Shown: positions 10,919 to 20,639 of the stretch, piece after piece
How the letters are laid out: each line of letters opens with the position of its first letter
Position numbering within the stretch: the first letter of the stretch is position 1
Assembly (NCBI RefSeq): GCF_963678635.1
Contig: NC_087065.1
Coordinates: forward strand, 57,314,754-57,378,753
Origin: Symsagittifera roscoffensis
Taxonomy: Eukaryota > Xenacoelomorpha > Acoela > Convolutidae
Direction of reading: 5' to 3'
Length of the DNA stretch: 64,000 nt
Notes under the pieces: model-generated
The model's database searches: none
What the model saw: only the letters and a program-made list of their open reading frames with translations
Told to the model about the DNA's origin: nothing
Made by a program: the position numbers and the translations under genes

Positions 10919-12268
10919 TCACAAAAATTTTTGTTTTTTAATATTGTTGAGCAATTTGATCAATTTTTCGATTTTATTTTCCTCTGTCTTCTCGGTTGTT
11001 TTGACTGTTTCTGAATCCTTTTCTCTCAAAGTTTTCACCTTCGACAAAGCGTCTCTATAGTCTCAATGGCTCGTTGTATTCATGTGCATACTGATGGTAT
11101 TCGTATTCTGGTGTGTTTGTCTAAATAATCTCCAGATAAATTTTGCGTTTACTTCTCTAATTGAATTTAATTTTCTCTTTCCACAACTTTGCACGCGCAT
11201 CGGTTGACGTGTTTGGGTTCTGATGTTTGAGCGTATTTAAAATAAAAAGCTTCCACAGAGTCAAACGAAGTATCTTTATCCGGACAAACGAAAGGTGTAA
11301 TACTTTCGAATTGCAGACTCGAATAGAAATCAATTATTATGTCAGCTGAAGAGTGCAAAGAATAACAGCACAGTATGGTTCTCTCAGACACTGCTTTAAC
11401 CAATCTAACAGGCATTATCTCGTTTTTAGTGAAAAACATTGCGGTTGGAACGATTTTAAACATTACTGGACTTGGGATACCCGGCTTTTTTAGGTTCGCA
11501 GACGCAGACGACGGCTTGCAGAAGGGGATTTTGGTACTTTCGCTATCTAAGGTGAGCAAAATTTGAATTCATAGAACAATTTTTTAAAGTTGATAATGAC
11601 ATAATGAAACGTAAACTTCAGTGTTAAATCTAAGTGCAAGCTCTTTCGTCAAAAACGCATAACTGACCACAATATTTTGAATTGAACACAACCATGCGGA
11701 CATGGCTTGAAAGGTGGTTGGAAGATAGCTCTCCCTACAAGGTATACGTTGGAATCTGTTTTGCAAAACGTTGCGTCGTTGTAAATATTAACAGAATTGT
11801 GAACAGCAGCTTCTTGCAAATTGTCGAAAAGAAGATTTTTCGCTTCGTATGATCAACTTGCTATCTGAAACTGTCAGCAAAAAGGACAGATTTCTCAGAT
11901 TCAAACTAGTAAAAACCTTACTGAACCTGAGCAGTGACTTGTAGGAAAAAGAGTGGCAGTTGGAGTATGAGTATCGTCCCCTTCCGATGAAAAATTCAAT
12001 GTTATCTCATTATCTGAATCCAGTGGTATTATATATGGAGTTAAATAAACACAAAGCGGCAATGCACTCAGCAAAGCTGCCGAAACTTTATGACAATAAA
12101 TTTTAAAGGTATAGTGTTTTTAACTTTCGAAGAAATCGGTCTCATTAAGGACCACCATGATCAGTATGACAGTGCGAACGAAAATAAACCGTAGATTTGA
12201 GGTTCATACCATTGAAGCGATCAACTGAAACCCCAAGAAAATCTGATACTGGACCGGCAAATTCTGAC
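10919..12268 (-). CDS. Artemis-like DNA nuclease (metallo-beta-lactamase/beta-CASP)
   Basis: Read on the minus strand this matches the catalytic core of Artemis/SNM1C (DCLRE1C) end to end. After an acceptor (attttgtcag) at 12,269 come a VSVDRF segment and SHCHTDH (12,177-12,157), the HxHxDH metal motif; then SHCSGSVRFLL, the HCPGSVMF-type motif 3; then a VNIYNDATFC segment corresponding to the VYLDTTF motif; then a CYSLHSSADIIIDFYSSL segment matching the end of the beta-CASP domain; then a Lys/Glu-rich tail to TGA 10,919. In the family it is the endonuclease that opens hairpin ends in end joining. The domains are in order but lie in different frames, with an in-frame TAA near 12,120. They need either very short introns or frame corrections, so this may be a pseudogene. 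The 5' exon was not found. Confidence 0.75.
11167..11549 (-). CDS. Artemis-like gene, beta-CASP exon
   Basis: The longest uninterrupted exon of the Artemis-like gene. An acceptor (gctcaccttag) at 11,550 opens about 128 codons to TAA 11,167. The segment FKIVPTAMFF...VRLVKAV...CYSLHSSADIIIDF...ITPFVCP lines up with the family's IIS(I/L)KPSTMWF...CFSFHSSYSEIKDF...VIPVG region. The exon ends with a Cys-rich CACKVVEREN. A Lys/Glu-rich frame at 11,060-10,919 (same strand) may be the disordered C-terminal tail. Confidence 0.7.
11584..11800 (-). CDS. Artemis-like gene, central exon
   Basis: Contains ATFCKTDSN in one frame followed, one base shifted, by a CRESYLPTTFQAMSAWLCSI segment that fits the family's SREECLSGVLELVRSWI helix, then FLTKELALRFNTEVYVSL. 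The frame step is near 11,755. A single-base indel or a cryptic splice is required. Confidence 0.6.
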
Positions 12269-12315
12269 AAAATTATAGAAAGAAAAAGGAGGTGTGAAAA
12301 GTGAGTTATTAAATT

Positions 12316-12813
12316 CAGGATTGAAGATACAACTCTATAATTTTTAAGAAGGGAGAAGACCACCACACTTTGAGCTCGTTTTGAGTGTTAATCTAACCCA
12401 GGTTTAGTTACCGCCAAAAACAATAGACATTCGGGCGCATCAGTAAGATGACACGCATGGATCCGAAAAAATATATATATATATCTTTAGTTAGAGCCAA
12501 TTTTCTTAAATCAAAAAGAAGTACTTGGGAATTTTAATTCCACAGCTACATCATAAAAAATTATAATCAGGATTGAAGATACAATTCTACAATTTTTAAG
12601 AAAGGAGAAGACCACCACAATTTGAGCTCGTTTTGAGTGTAAATCTATCCCAGGTTTAGTTACCGCCAAAAACAAAAGACATTCGGGCGCATCAGTAAGA
12701 TGACACGCATGGATCCGAAAAAAAAATATATGTATATCGTTAGTTAGAGCCAATTTTCTTAAATCAAAAAGAAATACTTGGAAAATTTAATTCCACAGCT
12801 ACATTATAAAAAA
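12316..12813. repeat. Tandem duplication, 252-bp period x2
   Basis: The unit starting caggattgaagatacaa at 12,316 repeats from 12,568, with about 95% identity, a ta-run length difference and short indels. It sits immediately upstream of the Artemis-like exon, where its first exon or promoter would be expected, and both units are partly open on the minus strand. Confidence 0.9.
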
Positions 12814-12959
12814 ATTCAAACAATTTAGATGAAAAGATACTGAACTAATTCCTCAGTTTTAGAGAGATAGAGAATGAGACATGCTGAGCGCTTGAAATGT
12901 ATGACTGGAAGTTGACATGTATGACTGTATGACTGGAAAATGAAATTTTTTACTGAGCT

Positions 12960-13055
12960 AGAGAGGCGGGATCTGACTGAGGTGTAGAGGCGGAATCAGA
13001 CTAAGGTAGAGAGGCAGGATCTGACTGAGGTAAAGATGCGGGATCTGACTAACGG
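12960..13055. repeat. 24-bp tandem repeat x4
   Basis: Four units of the form agagaggcgggatctgactgaggt with 2-5 differences each. The repeat merges into the longer tandem repeat that follows. Confidence 0.85.
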
Positions 13056-13649
13056 CATTTGCACTAAAACAAAACAGTTTTCTAATAAACACCTAGTCAT
13101 AAAATAAATTAGTGTAAATGTTTTGAGATTCTGAAAATTCGGATCTTAGATGGCTGATGAATGGCTTTGTGTCTCTGATAAAATATGTGGTAGAGAGGGA
13201 GCTCAGTGATGGCATTTGTACAAGAAAAAAAAACAGTTTTTTAAAAAAACCTAGCCATCAAAAAAGTTTAGTAAAAAATGGTTGGAGATTCTGAAGTTTT
13301 GAACCTTACCAGATGGCTGATGACTTGCTTTGTGTCTATGATAATACTGTGTTGTGAGGGTCGTAGAGAGGGAGCTGACTGATGGCATTTGAATGTAGCA
13401 CCAAAATAGTGAGACGGCGACTTGCACTAAAAAACAGTTTTCTAATAAACTAATCACAAAATTTTTTAATAATACATTTTGAGATTTGTTTATTTTGAGC
13501 TTTTAGGACTCGTCAACACTAGATGAGGGAAGAGAGTATTGAAAATTCAGAGCTTTCGACAAGCGCTGATGAGTGACGGCTAAAAACAGTTATTTAATAA
13601 ACTAGTGATAAAGTTTAGTAATAAATTTTGATATTTTGAACCTTTACAA
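13056..13649. repeat. Satellite-like tandem array, ~155-185 bp x3.5
   Basis: Each unit has, in order, ggcatttg, cactaaaaaacagttttctaataaac, a gttttgagattctgaa block, a gatggctgatga block and agagagggagct. Units begin near 13,056, 13,208, 13,384 and 13,560 and have diverged. The array ends exactly at the stop of the RG-rich exon at 13,650, suggesting the two may have spread together. Confidence 0.75.
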
Positions 13650-14072
13650 TTACGGCTGGGATGACCCAGCAGTTCTTTTGCCTCGACCTCGGGCCCGGCC
13701 TGGCAGATTAATCCCGGCGACTGACGGCGCAGAAATCAATGGTGCTGATCTTCCGCGACTGCGCCCGCACCCGCTTGACCAATTGTAAGGCATAGTGTCA
13801 TCAGAGTCGTCGGATTCGCCACTAGAGTCTTTCTGGCCGTTCCACACCATAGCGTATTTGCGCTCGCTCACGTGCCTGATCGCAATAGCGGCTAATACAC
13901 TCTTCTCGACCTCATCACTGCTCGCGAACTGCTCGAAGTCAGAGACACTCCTTAAGTTCACCGGCTCCTCGTCCGAGACCTTGAACGGCTGCACGGTCTC
14001 CTTCACAATTTCGCCCGGGACATAAGGTAATGCCTTTTCACCACGTGTCGTATCATCTTTAGAGAAACTAAA
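13650..14072 (-). CDS. Terminal exon, acidic then RG-rich protein
   Basis: Acceptor ttacctttgtttag at 14,073 opens 140 codons to TAA 13,650. The frame is GC-rich and protein-like: an ALPYVPGEIVKETVQPFKV segment, an SDFEQFASSDEVEKSVLAAI helix, an acidic SSGESDDSDD patch, then Arg/Gly blocks (GCGRSRGRS, GRARGRGKR). RG tails usually bind RNA or are arginine-methylated; that is inference. It lies 3' of the Argonaute-like exons on the same strand and could be the last exon of that locus or a separate gene. Confidence 0.6.
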   Translation of the reverse strand, partial: FSFSKDDTTRGEKALPYVPGEIVKETVQPFKVSDEEPVNLRSVSDFEQFASSDEVEKSVLAAIAIRHVSERKYAMVWNGQKDSSGESDDSDDTMPYNWSSGCGRSRGRSAPLISAPSVAGINLPGRARGRGKRTAGSSQP

Positions 14073-14259
14073 CAAAGGTAAAACATGAAGCATAATGAGG
14101 AAGGGGGTTGGATGTTCTTTCGTGGCTTATATTGGGAAGGTTGAACTTAGTGGTCAAAAGTGGAAAGGGAGAGTTGTTCACATGGTCCCAGACATAGTTA
14201 GTTTAACAATCAACAAGGTCAAAAGCAGTAGTTACGGGTAGGTGAACCGACTGAACAGC

Positions 14260-14480
14260 TCCGAATCCTCCCGACAGAAAGGGTACTGTGAAAGAAAAAC
14301 ATCCGCCACCCTTCGCCAGCAAGCCATGCACAGATTGTGTGCCACCTGCCCCTTGTAGATCTGATGTAAAAGTCTTTCCTCTTCACAAAAGATCGGGCAC
14401 ATCAGTTTCAATCGTCAGAGCAGTCAAAATTTCAGTAATAGGAGAAGATGATTCCATGTTTTCTGAATTTCAATAATTGA
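14260..14480. other. GC-richer coding-like patch, strand uncertain
   Basis: Both strands are open. The plus strand reads about 70 codons to TAA at 14,476, including VKEKHPPPFASKPCTDCVPP. The minus strand has MESSSPITEILTALTIETDV from an ATG near 14,458, broken by a TGA. The minus reading would fit the neighbouring minus-strand exons. I cannot decide. Confidence 0.3.
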
Positions 14481-14814
14481 GTTAGTTACTGAAACTGCAT
14501 GATAAAAATTAGGATCACAAATAACAATTGATCGAAAAATGATTCAAAATGAAAATTAATAGATTTAGACTTTTTGTACACATTCGTTGAAAAAGAGTAC
14601 ACATTGAATAGTTTGATATTTATTAATATGGGATCGAATTTGGTATCAGAAACTCTTCCTTTTGACTGATATTGGGGCGGGCAATACTCCCAATGGCCAT
14701 GCTCCGCATGGCCATTGATGGTGTTCGAATAAGTTGTCCACCTCTTCTTTATTCGCCAGCCTCTCCTTACTTGTTGGCTTAAAACACAAACTTAACAAAG
14801 TTTAGCATGAGAAA

Positions 14815-14990
14815 TTAAACTGAGTGATCTTCAGTTTTTGGGATGAGTTGATTAATTCAGAATACAGGATGACGAAACTCAGTTTTTGGGATCAATTGAG
14901 TATTTCAGTATATACGATTAAACTGGGTCCAGTTTTCGGTATACGGAGGTAAGTGTTTTAGTATCTGGGATGAAGCTCGGCCAGAGCTAC
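14815..14990. repeat. Degenerate repeats of cagtttttgggat type
   Basis: Several 40-50-bp units carry (c/t)agtttttgggat or agtatctgggat. They resemble the agtatttgggat units at 18,110-18,640, so one repeat family has two sites. Confidence 0.55.
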
Positions 14991-15016
14991 TTATGCAAAT
15001 TATCCTGACAAGGTAG

Positions 15017-15406
15017 TTATCTAAGGCTTTGTCGTGCGCCTTCCTGCGCTCTGAATGCCAGAAAGTTGGCGTTCAGAGCCAACATCGGAAACGCAGGGTA
15101 GCAGCTGCTAAAGGGTTTTTCGTCTTTCCGCTTGTGTCGAAAAACTCTGGCAGCCGTCAGCCGGTTTCCACGATGGATGGAACTGACACCCCGAGCCACT
15201 GACTCTGAGTGCGTTTCAACCATGTGTATCATGGCTGCTGGTATAACGAGGATCTGGCGCTCCGTGATAACAATTTTCTGACACCTTCCAGCACCACATC
15301 GATGGTCATCCCCGGGAAACATTGGTTTCCAACCCAGAGATTGCGGCAAGAGATATTCTTGTAATATTTACTTGTTGTTGACCGACGACCTCATCAAATT
15401 TAATGT
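15017..15406 (-). CDS. Argonaute-like gene, exon 3 (L1/DUF1785 region)
   Basis: Acceptor ttcggctgcaag at 15,407 continues the frame of exon 2 through GQQQVNITRISLAAISGLE. After a one-base step at a C-run (15,310-15,313) it reads MTIDVVLEGVRKLL and RSARSS, matching the Argonaute linker pattern (vSL..L...DaiqaLDvvLR...gRsFF). Further on, in another frame, MLALNANFLAFRAQE matches the family's mLNiDvs.taFyk segment. The frame ends at TAA 15,017; a third frame reads on past it (KAHDKALDNYLVRIICISSS). At least two indels are needed. Confidence 0.5.
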
Positions 15407-15602
15407 CTTGCAGCCGAAACAAAAAAAAAAGAACTAAAAGGAACAGATTTCTTTATTTCGTTGAAACAATTGTGCACGAATCTTTGTTCAACCTTTCACT
15501 AAAATGTTCATCACAGATGTACCGGAGAAATAAAAGTTTAAACTTATTTGAAAACGGGACCATTGGGTGACTAGGAGTTTAATTACTTTACAAAGTGATT
15601 AC

Positions 15603-15862
15603 CTTTTCCTTTAAGCTGTACCGTGTAGCTCTGAGTTCCTCGGGGTATTCCTTCAAAATTTTTCGATGAAATTGTCCTCATACATTTGGCTGTCAAAATG
15701 GCCACTATCTGCAGGCCCTGTTAATTGGCTTTTGAAACCCTTGATGGATTTAGCCGATGGAACTAACTGGGCTTCTTGTTGACCAATAAACCAGTCTGAC
15801 TGGATCCAGTTGACAAGATCAACCGCAGAGACGCACTGTTTTAAACTTGAGACAGACATGAT
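15603..15862 (-). CDS. Argonaute-like gene, exon 2 (N domain)
   Basis: Acceptor gttttgttag at 15,863 and donor aaaag|gtaatc at 15,602 bound this exon. It reads MSVSSLKQCVSAVDLVNWIQ, ... GPADSGHFDSQMYEDNFIE, then, after dropping one base at an A-run (plus-strand T-run 15,659-15,663), FEGIPRGTQSYTVQLKGK. That resembles the ayDGrknlYTa.pL element of Argonaute N domains, and only this frame has the phase that joins exon 3. The 76-bp intron to exon 1 keeps phase 0. Confidence 0.5.
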
Positions 15863-15938
15863 CTAACAAAACACAGGAAAAAGATGATCGAAAATTAATT
15901 AAAAGGCTTTTGAAATAATTTGAAGTTTAGATACTGAC

Positions 15939-16400
15939 TCGCGAAAGTCTCTCTCTCAGTTCGCCAGAGTCAATTGGAGGTAACATGTCAATCTGAGTAG
16001 CACTCGTGCTAAAAGAGCTGCCTGAAACCACGCCAAACTCTGCGGTTTTTTTCCCGAGGTCTTCTGGTTTCTGTATCCGTACCAGAGGAAGTAGTCGTTG
16101 AAATGTCCTCAGAACTGCGTCAACCAGATGAGGTGGCGAAATGTAGCCTGGTAGAGGAAAGGGCGAAATGAACTCTGGTACGAGAGGAAGTGGATCTGGT
16201 CTCAGACATGATCCATTTGGTACATCGGGAAGTGGTACCATCCTTATTGGCGCAGCTGGCGCGCCAATTGGCAACTGTCCTGTGACTTCTGAGGTATGTT
16301 CATTGTTAGTACCTGTCATTTCTGGAGTAGTAACTGTAGTACCAACAGTACTTGGAGCAGTACCCTTTGAGAGTTCGCCGTCATTCAGTGAAATACAGGG
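15939..16400 (-). CDS. Argonaute-like gene, Pro-rich N-terminal exon
   Basis: Acceptor cactttttcag opens an uninterrupted 154-codon exon to a donor (cga|gtcagt). It is Thr/Pro-rich at first (STVGTTVTTPEMTGTNNEH), then proline-rich (PLPLVPEFISPFPLPGYISP), then LLPLVRIQKPEDLGKKTAEF with a GVVSGSSF continuation. The last part resembles the pRP.yGt.Gk.i...aNfF segment that starts Argonaute N domains. A disordered Pro-rich leader is usual in that family. Argonautes bind small RNAs; the PIWI half was not found here, so this is a partial gene. Confidence 0.55.
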
Positions 16401-16499
16401 CTGAAAAAGTGATTTTGGTTGAATTGCAGACTAATGGGTAGACAATCATACTTAGAAAGTTAACAAATTAAATGCGACGTTTTTGTTGCATACAATTAA

Positions 16500-16930
16500 A
16501 ATGTTCAAAACGGTTTACTCATCCTTCGGCTACATTTTGCACACAATTGTCGCCAATTGTTCCTGCTTGAACCAGATTGTCGCATCTGGCTCGTTTGGTT
16601 CCTGCTTGCACCAGGAGGTTGTCACATTATGCCTATTTTTGCTTGGTTCATGTCTGTTCCAGGCCGTCTTGCTCATCGTCTTGATCTTGGTTGTCTTTCT
16701 GCTGGTTCTCAACACTTTTTTTTACGGTAGTCCGTCTCGTCGTTTCGATTGGCTCATATACTCTCCCACCATCCAAGCGACAACACACGCTCTGCAGTTC
16801 TGTAACAGTCGGTGAAGCCCTCCGTGCCATGAAACATGTACGTCAATTTCTTCAGTTTCGCCTCCCTCTTCTCGCATCGCTTTTTTTAGGAAAATGGCGG
16901 GCCATGTTGATTTTGCTGAAAGTGTAGGTC
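16500..16930 (-). CDS. Basic/Gln-rich 5' exon region of Argonaute-like locus
   Basis: On the minus strand an ATG near 16,903 gives MARHFPKKSDARRGRRN. Further 3', after a possible acceptor (ctgttacag), there is a frame with ENQQKDNQDQDDEQDG. Then come imperfect 40-50-bp repeats of the type cctggtgcaagcaggaacca with a PPGASRNQTSQ reading and a TGA between repeats. Low-complexity R/Q-rich leaders occur in Argonautes, but frames change too often to give one model. The hydrophobic plus-strand frame here is taken as a shadow. Confidence 0.35.
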
Positions 16931-17086
16931 GCATTCTGACACGAAAAGAAAAACAAAATCATAGTCAAGTATTTAAAAAAAGGTTATATTATAAGCTCTC
17001 CCCCCACCAGCGAAAATTAACAAGTAAAACTGTTTTCACTTTGATTTTGTTATAAAAAAAATTGCTATGCGGACTATAATTAGGCT

Positions 17087-17344
17087 ATGACATTGTTAAG
17101 TTTCGTTAAAAAAGCAAAGCCTTCTTTACAACATAAAATTGATTTATATGTGAAGTGGGAAAAAAAGGAAAAAGAGCCAATAAGTATTAGTGGAATCCGC
17201 AAATTCCTAAGCACTATCATTTTGGATTCCAGGATCAAATCTTTAAATCTTTTGCCACATCAATTTATGCAAATATATCCTTTAGGATGTGAAATAGATA
17301 CCTCAATTGTAAAATGCGAACCAAAATTGTGTAATGGGTTGTGA
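17087..17344 (+). CDS. Short open frame over a dispersed repeat
   Basis: An ATG opens MTLLSFVKKAKPSLQHKIDL and a Lys/Glu-rich continuation, 85 codons to TGA. Half of it lies over the dispersed motif agtggaatccgcaaattcc, so a chance frame is quite possible. Confidence 0.2.
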   Translation: MTLLSFVKKAKPSLQHKIDLYVKWEKKEKEPISISGIRKFLSTIILDSRIKSLNLLPHQFMQIYPLGCEIDTSIVKCEPKLCNGL

Positions 17345-17416
17345 AATGCGAGCCTTAATTTTCAAATGATATGAATTTTTCCTTAAAATGTCTTTTGAGT
17401 CACAAAAGTTTTGCAG

Positions 17417-17634
17417 TGCCGAGGACTTGGTCCACCGACCCTTCGTTTGTTAGATATATTCTTTACTTCCGGGCCAACAGACCCGTTAAAAGACTTAGAT
17501 AAACTGAAAGCAAAGCACAATTGAAAGGGTCGTCGTTTGCAATTTTTAAGTTACAAACGTTTATCTGAGATAAAAAACCATTCTATTACCCTTGAAAACA
17601 TTTATCACCCATTCTATCAAAAAAATAACACTTG
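17417..17634 (+). pseudogene. Coding remnant with one in-frame TGA
   Basis: After an acceptor-like aaaagttttgcag the frame reads CRGLGPPTLRLLDIFFTSG, TDPLKDLDKLKAKHN, a TGA, then in the same frame KGRRLQFLSYKRLSEIKNHS and ITLENIYHPFYQ to TGA 17,634. Continuity of protein-like sequence across the stop suggests a decayed exon, perhaps of a transposase. No family recognised. Confidence 0.35.
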
Positions 17635-17787
17635 AAGAAAATAATTAATAATAATGATAAACTTACTTTTGCAGTCGAAGCTGTCTTTTATTGGATTGAT
17701 CGGTAATAATTATGAAGGAATTCAAATCGAAAAAAGAATCAAATCAGATCTGAAAAAAATTTTAAAATTACTTTGAAATAAATTCGA

Positions 17788-18106
17788 ACATTGTATGTAG
17801 GATCAACCACCGTATAATTTCTCCACCTAAGTGATCTACCGTAGACCCCTATTTGGACATTTTGTATTACTAACTATAGAACATACATTAATCATTTTAA
17901 TTTGAAAAACTACATCTGAAAATTGGTTCTGGATCTTGTTAACTAGATATTTTACAAAGATTTCTTCCTTATATCTCCCACACGAATTTTGAACCTTGTT
18001 AACTATTTTCTCCTCCCCCACCCATTGCACTAGAGGGAGAAATTGTTAACAAGATCCACGGTTTTTATCTCCCTAAATCGATTGGAGGGGATCGTACGGT
18101 TGATCC
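17788..18106. mobile_element. MITE-like element with short inverted ends
   Basis: ggatcaaccaccgta near 17,800 and tacggttgatccc near 18,100 form imperfect inverted ends about 300 bp apart. Inside, gttaacaagatcc and its complement recur (17,934-18,060). No gene. Confidence 0.45.
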
Positions 18107-18109
18107 CCA

Positions 18110-18645
18110 TATGTATTGGCTATTGCCATTATTCATGGTTTTGCAGAACTGCAACGAAGTTTTGTTAGTATTTGGGATTCTGCAGTACTGCAAAGAACTA
18201 TTGTCAGTATTTGGGATTTTGCGACTGCAAGACTACAATGAACTATTGTGGTATTTGGGATTTCGCCCATATGTATATATTTTTTTGTTCCAATTTCGCT
18301 TTAGTTTTGCAGTCAGTATATATTGAGTTTTTCTCATTGAATTAATATAAAAAATGTTGAGGAAGTATTGGAACGAACGAACTGATTGGTATTTGAGATT
18401 AATTTGAACTGCAACACGAATTATAGCCATGAGATTTTCAGTTTATGGGTGGGCAATAGACTAAAGGGAGCCATTAAACATTCCTCTTATTATTTGAGAT
18501 TTAGCAAAACTAGAGAACGAATTTTTTCAGTATTTGGTTTAGGCAATAGACTAAATGGCGCCATTCCACTACTGTCAGTATTTGAGATTTTGTAAAACTG
18601 AATGGACTATTTTCGTATTTGGGATGGGCTAAGAGACTAAACGGC
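18110..18645. repeat. Degenerate tandem array with agtatttgggat core
   Basis: The first part has three ~45-bp units (tttgcagaactgcaa...gttagtatttgggat). The second has ~95-bp units with gggcaatagactaaagggagccatt...cagtatttgagat. The open frames here follow the repeat and are not called as genes. Confidence 0.65.
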
Positions 18646-18649
18646 GCCA

Positions 18650-19215
18650 ATACCAATCCAATTAGGAAACGATCATCTATAATTTATAGTTTGTTTACAG
18701 AAAAAATGTCAGTTTTTCAGAGGGGGAATTACATATACCCGTAACTTCTAAGTAAGCAAAATGTTGGGCCATGTAACAGAAACAAAAAACCCTTATCATT
18801 TCATGTTTTCCAGTTTCCACTGCCCCACACCCTTTTCACCTAGGGTTTAATTACAGGGTAGTTAAACTGGGTAGTACAAGAATTAATGATCTCCTCCGAT
18901 TAACCAAATTAATCATTTCAGGAGCGTCTGATAATCACGGATTATGAAATCTAACATTTGTAAACCAATTGATAGCAATGTAAAGAAAACTCAAGTAACA
19001 TTCAGTGTTTCTTTTAGTTGACGGCTTAAGAAAGTATCGAAACAATTATGACTCTAGTTGGCTATGAAGCTTAACCCAAATAAGGCCAAGTTAAGTCAAG
19101 TTAAAAATCACAACATAATCCCACAATAAATTTTCCGATTAAGCAAATTGGTAATTGAGATGTGGATAATTTAAATAACAACCTCTACAATCATCACTGC
19201 ATTTTTTTCGAATTC
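18650..19215. other. No gene seen
   Basis: About 560 bases of AT-rich sequence between the repeat array and the first exon of the next gene. I see no open frame or repeat worth calling. Confidence 0.5.
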
Positions 19216-19383
19216 AGTTTCAAAATCTTTCAATTTGATTCAATACTGCAATTTCTTTCGAATTCACTTTCCGACTCGATGTACCGGTAAACAATCCGAC
19301 ACGAACCGAAATACGAATCGACAGACAAAAAACCGACATACGAATTGTAACGCACCAACCAACGCGTACCAATCGACAAACAA

Positions 19384-19560
19384 ATGAACGACTCGCCCGA
19401 TACGATAAACGATTCTTCGATGACCGAAACAAATATGGAGCACCAGGAATTGTGGAACCGCTATTCGATAGCATCAGAAAATGACAAAAAAATTGTAGAC
19501 GCCAAAATTCTTTGCAGGAACAGGAAATAGCAAGAAAAGAATTGGAAAACAAAAATCGAA
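19384..19560 (+). CDS. 5' exon of the duplicated gene
   Basis: ATG 19,384 opens MNDSPDTINDSSMTETNMEH and then QELWNRYSIASENDKKIVDA to a TAG. A frame one base over reads LQEQEIARKELENKNRTVQR, a coiled-coil-like stretch that continues into the duplicated body at 19,559. A frame step or short intron (ttctttgcag|g) joins them. This exon is outside the duplication, so the copy at 25,477 lacks it. Confidence 0.45.
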
Positions 19561-20100
19561 CAGTGCAAAGACTAATTTGAGAAACGGTCGATGGAACTAC
19601 ATGGGAAGTTGACGATCTTGTGCAAAAAATGGCAGTATCAGGGCAACGCAGTCATTCGATTGCAGTAGCAGCAGGAATTTTGCAGATGTTAATTCTATGG
19701 GGCTTCAAGGAAATACCGTGGAACGAAAAAAGAAGGAGCCTGGTCAAGTTTCTGGCCAGAATCAATGTTACCCGAATACTCACATTTTATTGTTATAAAC
19801 TATCAGATCAGATCGACGCCGTCCTCAGAACAGTTAGGAAAATAATCAGCTGTAGGAGCCTCATCAGGAACTGCGACATCAACAGCATCAGCAGCCTCAC
19901 AACCACTAGCTCTTCCAGCACCCTCAGAACCATCAAGAAGTTCAGCAACCGCATCCTTATACAGGCACCATCATATTCAATTTTCGAAGCATGTGACTCC
20001 TTGCAAGACTACTCGGAAGAGAGCACTGTCGGGCGACACTGCAACAGTGGTGCACTCCAAAAGGATCGGAAAGATTTTGGCGCCAAGTTCTGATTTATGT
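19559..20100 (+). pseudogene. Coiled-coil then Ser/Ala-rich exon (copy 1)
   Basis: The first 65 codons continue a coiled-coil-like frame with an in-frame TGA at about 19,577 (TCA in copy 2), through EVDDLVQKMAVSGQRSHSIA. A shifted frame then reads a Ser/Ala/Pro-rich linker (GASSGTATSTASAASQPLAL) and a basic part (HVTPCKTTRKRALSGDTATV, SKRIGKILAPSS). A TAA in that frame (AA-TAA-TCA) is shared with copy 2, so some decay predates the duplication. Function unknown. Confidence 0.4.
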
Positions 20101-20339
20101 TCGATGCCATTAAATTAGCCTCCATGGACTCATGGAAGTAGCTGAAAAGGATTCCTAGAGATTAAGCCGCAGTAAAGGTGGTCGCAAAAAGTGTAGATTT
20201 ACTTTCTCGACACGTTTTATGATTACTCGCTTATTTAAAAACGTTTATCCTCTGAACATTTCAAATTCTATTTGGCTAAGGCGATAAAAACAGAAATTGT
20301 TGACAATTTAATCAACACTTTTCGATCTTGAAATTACAG

Positions 20340-20418
20340 GCTTCAAATCATTCGTTCCTTCTCCTGGACACGTTCGTCGAGCAACCGCCCGAAATAGTGG
20401 TTCACTTTACGAACTTCT
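20340..20418 (+). CDS. Internal exon (copy 1)
   Basis: A clear 79-bp exon between acceptor gaaattacag and donor cttct|gtaagt, reading GFKSFVPSPGHVRRATARNS. In copy 2 (26,264-26,341) the ccc of gcccgaaa is cc, shifting the frame. Confidence 0.5.
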
Positions 20419-20494
20419 GTAAGTCCGAGAAAATTTTAGATTCCAAAGTGACCTAGTTTCTTGCGTCAAAGCAGTTGCGTTTTTTTTTCACTAG

Positions 20495-20639
20495 AAACCA
20501 CGGAGTTTCATGGATTGCGCATGGTTATCTGGGGAGACAGCTGTAAGATTGGGGGTGTGGAGGTTACCAGGCTCGCGTACAGGCTCCTCGAGGTCGACAT
20601 TAGTGTACATTCGACTATCAGCGTTTGCTGTTTTTTCAG
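20495..20639 (+). CDS. Internal exon, partly missing from copy 2
   Basis: Acceptor ttttttcactag and donor ttttttcag|gtaaat bound a frame with HGLRMVIWGDSCKIGGVEVT, RLAYRLLEVDIS. In copy 2 the acceptor ag is lost (cactga) and about 120 bp of the exon are deleted, so only the ends remain near 26,420-26,445. Confidence 0.4.

Noticed and set aside
11375-11566. Plus-strand exon ending at a gtgagc donor
   Set aside because: The complementary minus-strand frame matches the Artemis beta-CASP end, so the plus frame is a shadow.
16483-16815. Hydrophobic plus-strand ORF that looks like a membrane protein
   Set aside because: It is antisense to a Gln/Asp/Arg-rich minus-strand frame, which produces hydrophobic complements.
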